Assembly: GCA_037178975.1 (NCBI GenBank)
Contig: JASJZH010000004.1
Coordinates: forward strand, 310,001 to 374,000
Source of the DNA: Oscheius tipulae
Lineage: Eukaryota > Nematoda > Chromadorea > Rhabditida > Rhabditidae
Length of the DNA: 64,000 bases
Direction of reading: 5' to 3'
Positions 13,180 through 24,975 of this stretch are shown here, piece after piece (within the stretch, counting starts at the first letter, position 1; each line of letters begins with the position of its first letter). Both the position numbers and the translations under genes were made by a program. The notes under the pieces were generated by a model. That model had not been told where the DNA came from. It saw nothing but the letters and a program-made list of their open reading frames with translations, and searched no databases.

Positions 13180-14717
13180 TGTCTTTGACTCGTGAGGAGC
13201 GCCATCACATGGAAGTCACTGGACGCCGCGGCCTGCCGTATCATCCCGCTTCTGGAAGTCGGCCGCTGGTCCGTGGTCGTATTGGAGTGCTTTCCTGTCC
13301 GGTCGACCGTCTTCCAGCTACACTTTGCCCGGGTTCGCATCTTTTTCAAGGTGTCGCTGACCATTCTCGCCCCCGCCATCCTATCAAAATGCATCCTTAT
13401 CCGCTGATCTTGATGATTCGGAACATTGAGTCGTTCAGAAGGACGTTCCCCCATGGAATAACGACTAGCTGCTGTAGTGACGGTCGGTTCTCATGCTCTT
13501 CCGCTCCACACTCTTGAAGCCGTTCGCAACGCTGAATCTCTGGAGCTGCCGATCTCAAGAATTTGCCAATATCGTCCTCGGTCAACAGGACATCGGTCGT
13601 CTCGTCACCCAAATTAATAACTTCTTTCGAAAACTTACCAACCAACTATTTCCAGCCTCAGCAGAAGATCCGGGCTAACGTTCTCTACGATGACGGACAG
13701 ATGACAACCAACGAGCGGCTGATTTTCCTGGAGAATGTCATCCAAATCGTATCGATGGAAGTATCACAATGTGGTTGATGCGAACTCTACCAGGCACAGT
13801 CGAAGTCAACAGGCTCTCCGCTCTCTTCTGCCAGCGTCTCCACAACAGCGCAGTCAAGATCAACCTTCAGCTGGAGAACTTCGCAGTCGCAATTATTCAG
13901 AGCAGAAGTCGCCATCCTGCTTTCATGGGGTACAATGAAGATAGACAATCGCTGCGGTAGTTCCGTTCCCCTACTAGGGTCCCGTTCGTGGGCTGGACTG
14001 ACAACGAGCGCCAATTGACAACTTTGATAGGATATGTAGGATGTGAGCTCAGATAAATGATTGCTCTTGCAGACTTTGTTGTGCTCTCTAGGAGGGATGG
14101 GAACTCTGCTTTCATCACGGAACGTTCTTCTGATCTCTTTCCACAGCTTTCAAGAGAAGGTCTTTTCTACCTCCTCTCTACGAATCGGACTCGCAAACGC
14201 TTTCCCTTATGGGAAAAGGCTTCTTTCGCACTGAAACAGACTACTAGTGCTCTTTGCTTACTGGAACTTCAATTGACTTTCAGAAACACATTATTGTCTA
14301 TTTTATATGGTTCTCGCGTCTGTGTGTGTGTCTGGAGCCCTAATTGGCAATTTGTCACAGTTACTTTGAGATAGCAATTAGTCTTTGCAAGTCAAGTTTG
14401 GGAGATACGTCTCTAGGAGCGTTGTCCCTGTTGTCCCTGTTTTTTGTCTGGGCTCTACCCCTGTATCTCTCTGTCTCTCTTTGTCACTTTGTCCCAAAAC
14501 CTACTCCGGATAACGATCTTCAGAGATGGCGGTTACCGACAAACCTGACGTTCCAGCCACAAATTCTCTCACACGCTGTTGACCTTCAAGAGAACACCGA
14601 TTCCGAAAACGATAAGACAGACTCGAGTCATGTTTATTCACTTCCCGTCAAGAAAATAAAACTTTTACAATTTTGCGAAGACGATATGTATGGCACAGAC
14701 TTTGTGTGTAGGTAACA
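13180..14717 (+). CDS. Unresolved gene or gene relic with apparent micro-introns
   Basis: I do not recognise this protein. Several plus-strand segments have the C-ending codon bias of the confirmed genes here but lie in different frames: about 13180-13405 (SLDAAACRIIPLLEVGRW), 13493-13620 (FANIVLGQQDIGRL), 13655-13760 (QMTTNERLIFLENVIQI), 13769-14130 (VKINLQLENFAVAI ... GWTDNERQLTTLIGY) and 14524-14717 (ending GTDFVCR, TAG-free to a TAA). Introns of about 86, 48 and 30 nt with GT...AG ends would join 13655 to 14130 in frame. The first two junctions are not convincing. The last segment follows a TCTTCAG acceptor and an octamer-rich intron. It ends about 40 bp from the convergent MCCC1 stop. 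Alternatives are a decayed pseudogene, or a minus-strand gene, since minus frames are also partly open (KDKDLAQEDIVAAMKKGQ near 13090-13190). Confidence 0.3.
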
Positions 14718-14755
14718 AGCTATGTAATCTTTGATGCCTAAAAGGTATGAGGATT

Positions 14756-17700
14756 TCAGTTCTCCTCAGTACTGAATTTGACCAGAACTGTGTTCTTGGC
14801 CACATTTTTACCGGGAGAGCAGCTAATGGCGGCAACGCGACAATCTGCTGGGGCTCTGAAAGTTAGAAACGGTAAAGTTTGGCAGAGAGCCTACTTGATA
14901 ATGTATTCCATCTTCATGGCTGTCATGACGACGAGTGACTGGCCTTGTTTTACCTAAAAAAAAATCTTTGGTAAGGACGAGAGGCTGTCTCTGTGTGTGT
15001 GTGTCTCTCTCTCTCTCTCTCTCAAAACTCACCAGATCTCCAGCTTGGACCAGAACCTTCTCAATGATTCCCGGCATCGGCGCCTTCGCCTGAACATTGG
15101 CTCCACCAGCCCCAGCTGCCTCTCCAGTGTAATCGTCAGTGGCGACGATATATTCAGCTTGATCCTCTCCTGTGACAATCATTGCCTTTCCAACTTGTAC
15201 CGCCTCAGCAGCCCATCTTTTGCCATCACATTCGATAGTGTACTTGACGCTGTTTCCGGTTCTCTGCAGGTACAGGTGAGCAAGAAAAGTACGTAGAAAC
15301 TACCTCAGAATGACGGATGAAAACCTTATGGGTCTCATTTGAAGCCTTGATGTCCAGTTCGGAACTGTCCACGAAGACTACGGTAACTTCCTTGTTACCT
15401 GGATGACAATATCTCTCTCTCTCTATCTCTCTCTTGCTATATCTCTCTGTCTGTCTCTTACTCACCAAACTTGTAGGGTCTGCTAAGACTGTGATTGAGA
15501 CGGAAGTTGCTCAGTCCTCCGAAGGGACCGCTAGCAGCTACTGGTCTCTCCAAAAGAACCCTTCCCACTGCTCCCTCGACCAGCTTTTCCTTCGGAGATT
15601 CGACCTCAGCAAAGAGTTCTTTCTGGTGATCCGGGATGAAGTCCGTGTAGACATTTCCCTTGACAAACTCCGGATGACGGAGTACAGTTCGGACAAAATC
15701 GATATTCGTCGGGAGACCACTGATCCTTGTGGCTTTTAGTGCTGCATCGAGCTTGGCAGCAGCTGTCTCGCGATCTCTTCCCCAGACGACTACCTAATTC
15801 AAATCTTACGATAAATTTGGCCGGAACTCACCTTTGCAATCATCGGGTCATAGTGAACTGAGACCTCGTCTCCACTGACCACACCCGTATCGACTCGGGC
15901 ATTGGATGGGAAGCTGACAAAGTCGAGCTTCCCGGCCGTGGGCATGAAGGCTCCGTTTTTGGTGTCCTCGGCATAGACACGGCATTCAAAGGCGTGACCG
16001 TTGAGCGGAATGTCGGCCTGCTTGACTGGGAGCTCTTCTCCCTGGGCAACACGAAGCTGCCACTCGACGAGATCCGTTCCTGGAAGAGGGGCTTTGTCTC
16101 TGTTCCTCTTTCTCTGTCTCGCAATCTGTCTGTCTCTGCCTCACTGCATCTGTTTATTTTCATCTGTGTCTCTCTATCTTTCTGTCTCTCTGTTTCTCTA
16201 TCACTCTCTTTGTCTCTCTTGCGCCTTCCAGTCTTCCTGTCTCTCTGTATATGCCTCACTGTCTCTACCCACCAGTAATTGCTTCTGTTACCGGATGCTC
16301 CACTTGCAGTCTCGTGTTCATCTCCATAAAGTAGAATTTCCCCTTTGGGTCCATGATGAACTCTACAGTTCCCGCCCCGACGTATCCCACTGCTGCAGCA
16401 GCTCTTACAGCCGCCTGACCGATCTCGTGACGAGTCTCCATGTTGATCAGAGGTGCTGGAGCCTCTTCGATGATCTTCTGATGACGACGCTGGACGGAAC
16501 AGTCGCGTTCCCAGAGATGCACATAGTTGCCGTGATGATCACCGAATACCTTGGAAATTAGAGGTAAGAGATAAAGAGATAGAGATATAGAGAGACAGGG
16601 TATAGAGAGACATTAAGACGTGGCGACCGGTAGAGAAACAGAGAGACATGCGACTTCTTCTCCTTTGAGCTCACCTGAACTTCCACATGTCGCGGTCTCT
16701 CCACGAACTTCTCCACAAGCATCTCGTCATTCCCAAACGACTTCATGGCCTCATTTCTGGCCGAGGCAAGTTTCTCGTCAAACTCATCCTCAGACCAGGC
16801 AATTCTCATTCCCTTGCCTCCTCCTCCATAAACGGCCTTCAACATGACCGGATACCCGATCTTTTTGGCATGAATCTTCAAATTGCCATCGGATTGATCA
16901 GCTCCGTGGAAGCCCTCGACCACAGGAACCTGGAAAATGGCTGTATTTTGATTACCTAACACCTGAACATGTAAAAAGAAGTTTCAATAAACTTACATTA
17001 GCATCCTGCATGATCTGCTTGGCCAGACTCTTGGTTCCCATGTCTCGAATAGCCTGGACAGGCGGTCCTATGAAGACGATTCCGGCTTCGGCACATCTTG
17101 TAGCGAAGGTGGCGTTTTCAGAAAGGAAACCGTAGCCGGGATGAATGGCCTAGGATTGGACGATATGAATCATTTTAGATGGATACCTGAGCTCCGGCTT
17201 TCAGAGTCGTCTCGATGACTTTGTCAATGTTGAGATAGCTCTGACTGGCGGCGGCTGGGCCGATGTGGAATGCCTGGAAGTGGTAGTATCGATCTGTCAC
17301 TATCTCTCTGTCTGGAAACCTTGTCGATCGGACTCTCTTGACTAGTCTTTGACTATGTCAAAGGCATTGTGTCCTTCTTTTCCAGTTCCGTGACGCAGGA
17401 ATGCTGCATCAGTTCCAGTCAGTCTCTCTCATACTGTTTCAATCAGTCTGTCTCCATGTCACTACCAAACTCTCAACTATGTCCTGTGATCAGATCATTT
17501 TGGTTCAGTCCGATACTTTTGTTTGTCACCCTTAACTTAGGTTTTTCGGTAGATATTTGGAAAGGAATACGAAATTTTTGGTTGGGTTCAATCATAAACT
17601 CACCTTGTCTGCCTTGCTGACAAAGAGGCCCTTCCTATCGGCGTCCGAGAAGACGGCAACGGATTCGATTCCCATCTTCCTGGCTGTGTTCATCACCCGA

Positions 17701-17807
17701 ATCGCAATTTCTCCGCGATTCGCGATCAGGACCCTGTTGATCTTCTTGACAATCGGTGCCGTGGAACTCCATCGTTGCTGTTGTCCGAAACCGACGATAC
17801 GGAGCAT
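14756..17807 (-). CDS. MCCC1: 3-methylcrotonyl-CoA carboxylase alpha subunit, mitochondrial
   Basis: Biotin-containing subunit of methylcrotonyl-CoA carboxylase, leucine catabolism, mitochondrial matrix. Exons (complement): 17604-17807, 17187-17273, 16997-17149, 16675-16929, 16273-16549, 15832-16079, 15466-15793, 15304-15398, 15033-15263, 14895-14953, 14756-14855, giving 678 residues. An N-terminal Arg/Ser leader ([15 protein letters not shown]) looks like a transit peptide. The biotin-carboxylase domain starts at [13 protein letters not shown] (about residue 23), with the ATP-grasp loop YGGGGKGM and the [10 protein letters not shown] block. The biotinyl domain is C-terminal, with AMKM at 638-641 and biotin on Lys640. 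Intron 4 ends in AAG rather than CAG. The ATG lies 128 bp downstream of the NDUFV3 stop on the same strand, so co-transcription is likely. PCCA was considered; overall size and the C-terminal domain fit MCCC1 better. Confidence 0.92.
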
Positions 17808-17935
17808 CTTAGGGAGTACTCTGAGCGATTTTGAGAGGAATGAAAGGTATTTGATCGTCGAAACAAGCCAAAGATCGAGGAAAAGCTCTAAGAAATGACT
17901 TTATTTTTCTGCTAAGACGATATCTGTCGCTTTTC

Positions 17936-18312
17936 CTAATTCTTGACTTTGGGCAGCGTGTCGGGCTTCTTATTTGACGGCTGAGGAGCACGATGCTTGG
18001 CCATTACGATCTAAAAACACGTAAAGGGACAAGTAAAGTAGTTTACTTCGACGTCGTAGTAAGAGTAAGTGTTCATCTTGAGATACTCGTCGACCTTGTA
18101 CTGCTTCCAGTCGGGATTTCCACCTGGAAACATTATATTTGAGCTCATAGGAGAATGTTTGATCTATCTCCAAATCTACTAAAAAAAAGAGACAACAACC
18201 AACCTCCAAGCTTCTTCATCGCGTCAGCATGCTCGATCCCGGTAGAGGTGGCTGGAGCGGCGGAGGCGTAGCCGCGTACGAGTCGGGCAGTGACTGTGGC
18301 GACGCGGTTCAT
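17936..18312 (-). CDS. NDUFV3: NDUFV3-like complex I small subunit
   Basis: Small accessory subunit of mitochondrial NADH dehydrogenase. Exons (complement): 18204-18312, 18047-18123, 17936-18010, giving 86 residues. The N-terminus (MNRVATVTARLVRGYAS) is a plausible transit peptide. The C-terminal half carries the subunit's conserved pattern: a Tyr-rich stretch (YSYYDVEIVMAKHR) followed by APQPSNKKPD, comparable to the R-PQPS ending of animal NDUFV3. The ATG follows TATTTAG by two bases, suggesting a trans-splice site. AATAAA lies about 25 nt after the stop, and the MCCC1 start is 128 bp away on the same strand. Recognition rests on a short motif, so identity is less certain than the coding call. 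Confidence 0.75.
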
Positions 18313-18926
18313 GCCTAAATACGTTTTTATAGGTTTTAGGGGAAAATGTAGGAAGAATATTGCTGAGAAACAGTGTAAAATACTAGAAGAGAGTGACAGC
18401 GGCGTCTGCCTGAAAATGTTGACAGATACGCAATGCGTACCGTATTTTTGTGACGACGACAGCTTGCAACTTACTGTATATTCGTTCTTTCTCCTCGCTT
18501 CTCCCATTCTTGTCAGTTTAAATCTCTTCTTTTCTCTTTTTGTCGTAAATGTTGCGATACCAATTGCTCGTCGATAAAAACCCGAAACACTATAAAGCGT
18601 GCCAGGAAGCCGGCCGAATTCTACGATTTTTTCCTCTAATTCCTGGTTACCTTAGTTTATTTTCTTCTCCCAGCCGTTGTTTACCCTGTGTACAGGCCAG
18701 AGAAACCATGAAAACGAAAAAATGTCCCTGAAAGATTGTTGTGGTGCCTATTGTACATTCAACATAGTTTCTAGCGGTGCTGAGGAGTTTTACGGACAAA
18801 ATACTTCCAATTTTCTTTCCTAGTGGCGTAACGAAGCTATCAAACACGCAGGATTGATCTTATTCTTTTTGTTCCCACAGCCTTCTTCCCCTCGTTTTGC
18901 ACCAATAACTCTTCATTTTTATTAGA
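18313..18926. other. Divergent promoter region, NDUFV3 / PFDN4
   Basis: About 610 bp between two divergently transcribed starts. A plus-oriented TATAAAG occurs at 18591-18597, but it is about 330 bp from the prefoldin ATG, so its role is doubtful. TTTTTATTAG immediately precedes the prefoldin ATG, and ATTTAG precedes the NDUFV3 ATG on the other strand. No other gene is seen. Confidence 0.5.
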
Positions 18927-19353
18927 ATGGCAGTGAATCCGACAGCCGCCGACCAGCGCCAGATCAACAAGTTCGCCCGACTGCATCAGAATCTGACCTC
19001 GCTCAAAGTGAGTCTCTTCATAGAGTTTTTGATAAAAATCACCTTTTTTTTAGGAAGAAATGGCCGAGCTCGCCAACGAGATTCAGAATATCAACGAGGC
19101 CGCCGATGAGCTGCTGCTGCTTGACGACGAAGATGGTCAGAGCATCCCCTACCGCTACGGACAGACCTTCATCCACTACAATTCGGACCAGATGACAGAG
19201 AAGCTCGAACAGGTCAAGGAGCAGAGCCAAGAGACGTTGGACGACAAGCAGGCAGCCAGCACGAAGATTTCCGCCGAAATGGACCAGATCAAGAAGGTTC
19301 TATACGCGAAATTCGGCGATCACATCAATTTGGAGACTGATAAGGACGAATAA
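18927..19353 (+). CDS. PFDN4: Prefoldin subunit 4
   Basis: Beta-type subunit of the cytosolic prefoldin complex, which hands unfolded actin and tubulin to CCT. Exons 18927-19007 and 19054-19353 give 126 residues, the usual size. The protein is coiled-coil throughout, with the family's central hairpin segment (LLLDDEDGQSIPYRYGQTF) and the typical end LYAKFGDHINLE. The intron is 46 nt. The ATG is one base after TTTTTATTAG, consistent with trans-splicing. Confidence 0.93.
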
Positions 19354-21156
19354 TTTTATTTCTTTTGCTTGTTTTTGCCACAGTAAATTTTGTGCCTTTA
19401 CGTAATTATTTTCATGGTTTAGCGTCATTTTCGCCATCTAACCTTCATAGATCTCTTATCGTGTACCCTTCTCACCTGCATGAGGCCAGAAAGCGGGAGA
19501 TAGCGTGATTAGTAGTGACTGAAATGGTCAGATGGTCCTATTTGTCTACTGTTTGCGCCAGAAAACAGCCCATGGGCCTTCCCACTGAAAACGCCTTCCC
19601 CTTCCCACTCGTATTCATCCAATTTTCTGAGTTATTCTGCCGTGTTGAAGCTGACTAATTCTGAAAATGATATCTCTGCGACTTCTTTTTTCGTCAAAAT
19701 GCATTGGAATGTGGAAGAAGTTGATCTAGACTCTGATCTGCCCTATCAGCCAGGCTCTAAGGCTCTTTTCTTCAGCGATAAGCTCGTTTTACCCCTGGAA
19801 AATCATTCTTTTTCGCAATCTCCTGGCTAGAATCTTTTCTGCGAGCATGTTAGTTAAAAAATAGCCTTTTGCAGTCGGAAAATTTACCATTTTCTCACAA
19901 GAAACGCTGAAAATCAAGTCGAGGAGCATGTTTTCGGGAAAATGCACCCTACAAACCACAAAACATGATGACATTCCCCCTCACCTGCTGCTGTTCCCAA
20001 TCCCACACCCTCTCTCTCCCTCGGCGCCTTGATGTTTGCTTTTTTAGGAGTCCCGGATTCAGGTAATCATCGGGTTTTACTTGAAAAAGAGCAGAAATAG
20101 TAGCATTCGACAGTAAACCAAGGATTCCGTGCACTTTCCTGGAGGAAAGATGGAATTACAGGCAATATTGTGACAGGCATTGGCCTCAATGTCCTTTGTA
20201 GACACTCCTTATGTCATTTATTGTATTTTCAGGCAGGCAATGACTAGAAATTTGCATAGAAACATTAGTTTGGCCCCTTTAGGGAATCTTCAGCCTGCTA
20301 CCAGTGAGATTGTCAACATTTTCGCCTTGAAATGTGTTCATATCAGTTTTTGAAGCCAAAGTCGACTAATAGACAAACTAGCGGTTCGCAGTCATTTCAG
20401 CCCTTCAAAGATCACTTTTTCGAGACGTCAGACGGTCTCGAACTCCTTCTTTCGAGATTGAGACCACCCGAAAGCGTCAAATTTCACTTTTTGTCTCGTG
20501 AGGGCGCCCTCTGTCTAGGACTTCCTACCTCTGTCTCTGCGTAATCTGGTCAAAACAAGGCGAAGGAAGTTCGTATTCGTGTTGATGTTTCTATTGGCAT
20601 CCATTTTTGGACTTGATTTTGCCAGAAATCAGAAACCAGTCATCCCTATCAATTTTGCATAGTTATCGCTGAAAAGGGGAAAGAAATACGAATTTCACTT
20701 CAATATGGTTATTGGCACCCATTTCTGGTCTATATTCTCGTCGTATATGTCAGAAATCAGGGCATTTCCCGTCATTCCAGTCGTTCCAGTCATTTTTGAG
20801 CCGGTTTGGCTTGGTTTTTGCATGAAAACTAGCCCGAAATCTTACGAAATCAACATAAATGCAGCACCGCGTCCTCTTCCTCAGCTCTATGGGCAAAAAG
20901 GAGAAAATGATGACAATTGCCCACTCGACTCATATTCCTTGACCTTTTTCCCCCTACCTTCCTCCGTCGCATTATTTGTTCCTGCGGTCTTCAATGCGCT
21001 TGTGTCTTTTATATTTACTCTCACTCTTTTCTTCTGTTTTCGACCGGTTCCCGGCCTTATTTTTGTCTCTATCTCGCGCTAATTTTGTTGTTTTCGATCA
21101 AAACGATGATATTTTTGTGTCATAATCCCTGGAAAACCAGATTTCTTGCAGAAACA
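19354..21156. other. Spacer between PFDN4 and G6PD
   Basis: About 1.8 kb with no supportable exon. It is AT-rich. Similar phrases built on cgaatttca / catttttgg recur near 20570-20720, suggesting a diverged local duplication. A TTTCTTGCAG at 21142-21151 precedes the G6PD ATG and is a likely trans-splice acceptor or upstream intron end. Confidence 0.5.
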
Positions 21157-24100
21157 ATGTATTCGCAGAGTCGCACAGCGAGAGGCTCTATTTCGGAGCC
21201 GCTGTCTGCCGATGTAGTCAAGCAGCTCAAGGAGAGCATGGCCAACGAGCTCGGCAGCTCCAAGGAGGACCAGCCCTACGTTTTTGTCGTCTTCGGAGCC
21301 AGTGTGAGTCATCTTTTGGGCATTTTTCCTATAAAATTGGTTTTTTTCATCCCGAAATTTGCAGGGTGACCTGGCCAAGAAGAAGATTTACCCCACACTG
21401 TGGTGGCTGTATCGCGACGACCTTCTGCCAGCCAAGACGACGATTATCGGTTACGCCCGCTCGGATCTGACTGTCGAGAAGCAGAGAGCCAGCTGGGAGA
21501 AGACTTGTAAGGTTCGTCTCCATGCTTTTATTTCAATTGTGGCTTAACAAGACCGATATTTGCTCCGCAGCCTAAGATGCCAAGGAAGCTTGCAAATCTG
21601 GTCACTTTACGATGAGACCATTGGCATGCTATTTTTCTTCTCGAAATAGCCTACTGGAGAAGTGCCAGCCGCAGGGATCGAACCCGGGTCGTCGGGTTCG
21701 AGAGTGGCGCATCTTAGCAATACACTATTTTTTTGTGAAGTCACACCCACCACTGTTAGACAGCTTTGGGGCCACAACCACTTTTTTTTAATTTTTGAGG
21801 CACAATCACCACAGTTGGACAGTTCTGAGGCCGAAACCTTTATTTTCAGACGGCTTTGCTCTTTCCAAAAAATTTTGCCTCCGTGCGGGATCGAACGCCT
21901 GGCTCTTCGCACCCAAACCTTTAGTGCCAACAGCAAGAATAAGCGACTAAAGAACTAAACTTTTTTAGGTCCGCGACGGTGAGAAGGACAAATTCGAGCA
22001 TTTCATGAAGACGCTGATCTACGTGCGTGGCCAATACGACACGAGTGACGGTTTCAAGGAGCTCCAGGCCTCCATTGAGCAGATTCAGAAGGCGTGTAAT
22101 AACTGTCAGTTATTATGCCTTTTTGCAGCTAAAAAACCTTGTTTTAGTCCCGGTAAACCGACTCTACTACCTGGCACTGCCGCCGTCGGTCTTTGAGGAC
22201 GTGACGAAGGAGCTGAAGGAGCATTGCATGGACAGAGGAGACAGCTGGACGCGCGTCATCATCGAGAAGCCCTTTGGACATGATCTGGACAGCTCCGCCA
22301 AGCTGTCGCAGCATCTCTCAAAGCTCTTCAAGGAGGACCAGCTCTACAGAATTGATCACTATCTCGGGAAGGAGATGGTACAGAACTTGATGGTCTTCAG
22401 GTGAGAGATACTTTTTCCATTAGGTAACGAACAATTGGAGTCGGTTGAAATACCGAAGTGGTTTCTGCAGGCTTTGACAGCCGTTTGACCTTTTGTAGAC
22501 TCGTTTCTGTGACTCTTAAACCCCTTTCAAACTTTATCTTCTAATTCTTGGCAATGACATGTGACAGTTGGTAGATATAATCGTCTCTTCCCCTCTGGAC
22601 TACTTTGAGACTTTTATTTGGATGATCAGTGAGAGGGGGGTTCTTTTCACAGAGAATAGTACCCAGGTTGACCCATTCTGTTCACAGCATAAGTTCGATC
22701 TCGACGCTTTTCTTGACCAAAATCAATCATGATTTTTTTCACTGATTTTGGTCGAGTGCGAACCATTTCGTTTCTTCCAGTTCCTGAGAATCAAGCGAGC
22801 TTTCAGGTTCGGCAATCGTCTCTTCTCGCCGTCCTGGAATCGGGATCACATTGCCTCCGTGATGATCAGCTTCAAGGAGGATTTCGGCACCGGCGGCCGG
22901 GCTGGCTACTTTGACACGGCCGGCATCATTCGTGACGTCATGCAGAATCATCTGATGCAGATTTTGAGTCTCGTGGCGATGGAGAAACCCAACAGTCTGA
23001 ATGCTGAAGATATTCGCGATGAGAAGGTCAAAGTGCTAAAGAAGGTTCGCCCCGTCGCCATGAAGGACGTCGTGATTGGACAGTACGTCGCCAATCCGGA
23101 CTCTGATCGTAGGTTTTCGATTTTTCTCTTTTTTTTTTTAATAGACAATGATGACATGGCGGGTGGATGATGGAACGCGTTTTCAAATCATGTCCCGTCA
23201 CGAAAGTCCTGAAAAGGTTGATTTCCATTTTTCTGTGCTTTTCACTTATTTCCTCAGTTTCTAAGTATGTTTAATCAATTCAGGGCCAAATTTTATCTTA
23301 GAATAGTCCATTGTGACCGAGAAACTAGTGAAAAAGATTGAAAAAATTGACGAAACGCTGAACTTTACCTTGTAGAATCTATTTCTACTTTTTGTTCTCA
23401 GAAATTTTCCTTTTAAAATGGATGAAACTTGACCGCAAATCGATTGAACACACTTAAAAACCGAGAAAATGCAGATCAAGTTATTCAGGGGGATCCGGCT
23501 GCTACGCGCCGTTTACCCGCAATGTCAGTGTCGCTTTAACCAAAAAAAATTGCAGATCCCGAAGCGAAAGAAAGCTATAAAGACGACAGAGACGTGCCGG
23601 CCGACTCCACGACACCAACCTACGCTCTGGCCGTGTTCCACATCGAGAATGAGCGATGGGAAGGCGTGCCGTTCTTCATGCGCTGCGGCAAGGCCCTCAA
23701 TGAGAAGAAAGCCGAAGTTCGCATACAGTTCAAGGAGGTCAGCGGCGATATTTATCCCAATGGAGAGCTGAAGAGGTAGGGCTTTTGATGGGTTTTAAAC
23801 CGGAATGGCTGAGAAAGAGACCGAGTACTCTATTTGGGTGACAGAGACCGCGACCAGGTAGACATAGAGACAGAGACATAGCAGATACTGAATGTGACAA
23901 TGTGAACAGTTCTAGACGTGTGCTTTTGAGGCTGGGCCAAAACCATTTTTGCGCTCAGTGTGCGCAACAGAAATGAGCAGTTTAGTGGTTAAGGTTACAT
24001 GTTTTAGCCCCAAAAACTTATTCCAGATCCGAGCTCGTGATGCGCGTCCAGCCGAACGAGGCCGTCTACATGAAGATCATGACGAAGAAACCCGGCATGG

Positions 24101-24457
24101 GCTTCGGTGTCGAGGAGTCCGAGCTCGATCTAAGCTACAACGCGCGCTACAAGGATGTCCGTCTGCCCGATGCCTATGAACGTCTCTTCCTCGAGGTCTT
24201 CATGGGCAGCCAGATCAATTTCGTGCGAACGGACGAGCTGGAACAAGCCTGGCGCATTCTGACACCGATGCTCAACGAACTGAAGGAGAAGAAGGTTCAG
24301 CCGGTAAACTACAAATTTGGAAGGTTTGTAGCTTTTTTGTCCCAAAGTCAACCGAAATTTTAGTCGAGGCCCAACAGAAGCTGACGATTTGATGCGCAAG
24401 TATGGCTTCGTCTTCACCGGAACCTACAAATGGACCAATCCGGCCGGGAAACTATAA
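21157..24457 (+). CDS. G6PD: Glucose-6-phosphate 1-dehydrogenase
   Basis: First enzyme of the oxidative pentose-phosphate pathway; makes NADPH in the cytosol. Exons 21157-21303, 21365-21511, 21969-22104, 22148-22400, 22807-23108, 23556-23775, 24027-24323, 24364-24457 give 531 residues. The NADP fingerprint is FGAS-GDLA (46-53), split by intron 1. The substrate-binding block RIDHYLGK is at 211-218 with catalytic Lys218. Later conserved blocks include [36 protein letters not shown] and [11 protein letters not shown], ending [11 protein letters not shown]. Intron 3 contains tRNA-like repeats. AATAAA at 24596-24601 is a probable poly(A) signal. Confidence 0.96.
21640..21935 (-). repeat. tRNA-derived (SINE-like) repeat pair in G6PD intron 3
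   Basis: Two tRNA-like heads, read on the minus strand, carry the B-box-like GGGTTCGATCC (about 21674-21690) and CGTTCGATCCCGC (about 21885-21900). Each is accompanied by a shared tail motif close to ccacNgttNgacagcttNgaggcc (21748-21775 and 21810-21833). The same head plus tail recurs near 49100-49215 in SEC24, so this is a dispersed family rather than a tRNA gene. Confidence 0.55.
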
Positions 24458-24595
24458 AAATTTATGATCTATTCCTCGCTATTTTCTAACCACTACGTGT
24501 AATATAATCTCTCCCAGTAATAACTTTGTCTCCCCGATTTTCCAACTCGTAGTTGTGAACATATCCTCATTTGTTATTGTAAAATAGAGCAGTAG

Positions 24596-24601
24596 AATAA
24601 A
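24596..24601 (+). terminator. Poly(A) signal AATAAA of G6PD
   Basis: Canonical AATAAA 139 bp after the G6PD stop codon, in an AT-rich 3' flank. Confidence 0.55.
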
Positions 24602-24762
24602 TTTTTGAATCTCAGATCTCGATAGATATATCTACTTCTTTTTTTTCTAATTCATGGCAAAATCATTTTGAGACCCGGCAAAAACCGCAGAGTGGTATCG
24701 CTGTATTAAACGTTCTTTTTCTCACAGACACAAAAGTTTGGTAAAAAAACGTACCGTGGTTG

Positions 24763-24975
24763 TCAGCTGGGTCCGTGCTCGTAGTAGTGGAGAAGGTGCT
24801 GCTTGTGGAAGTGCATATGGGCAACGTGGACGATCTTGGCCTGTAATAAAACTTTGGTTATCCAACAGAACACGCACCTGTAAAGCAGCTTTCTTGATGT
24901 TCAGCAAACAGCTAGAAGTATCCGCAATGATTTTGTCCAACCATTTCGCAGTTGCCGCAGCTTTTTGGAAGGGGA
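24763..24975 (-). CDS. 3' end of an unrecognised gene, His-rich C-terminus
   Basis: Two exons are supported on the complement: 24878-24975 (acceptor TTACTTTCAG, donor CAG|GTGCGT) and 24763-24840 (acceptor TTATTACAG). They join in phase and end with TGA. The first encodes an amphipathic helix-like segment (AAATAKWLDKIIADTSS). The second encodes KIVHVAHMHFHKQHLLHYYE, unusually rich in His. The first exon begins with two bases of a split codon, so at least one 5' exon is missing. An ATG at about 25791 preceded by ATGTTCAG opens a coding-like exon (GERASEAVNISTSELKYRL), but its donor phase does not fit, so the link is unproven. The family is unknown to me; it may be a small mitochondrial or membrane-associated protein. 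Confidence 0.45.

Noticed and set aside
13180-14717. Retrotransposon or viral origin for the unresolved block
   Set aside because: No reverse-transcriptase, integrase, protease or capsid motif and no terminal repeats; composition matches local genes.
14756-17807. Propionyl-CoA or pyruvate carboxylase
   Set aside because: No carboxyltransferase domain follows, excluding pyruvate carboxylase. Length and the biotinyl-domain context fit MCCC1 better than PCCA.
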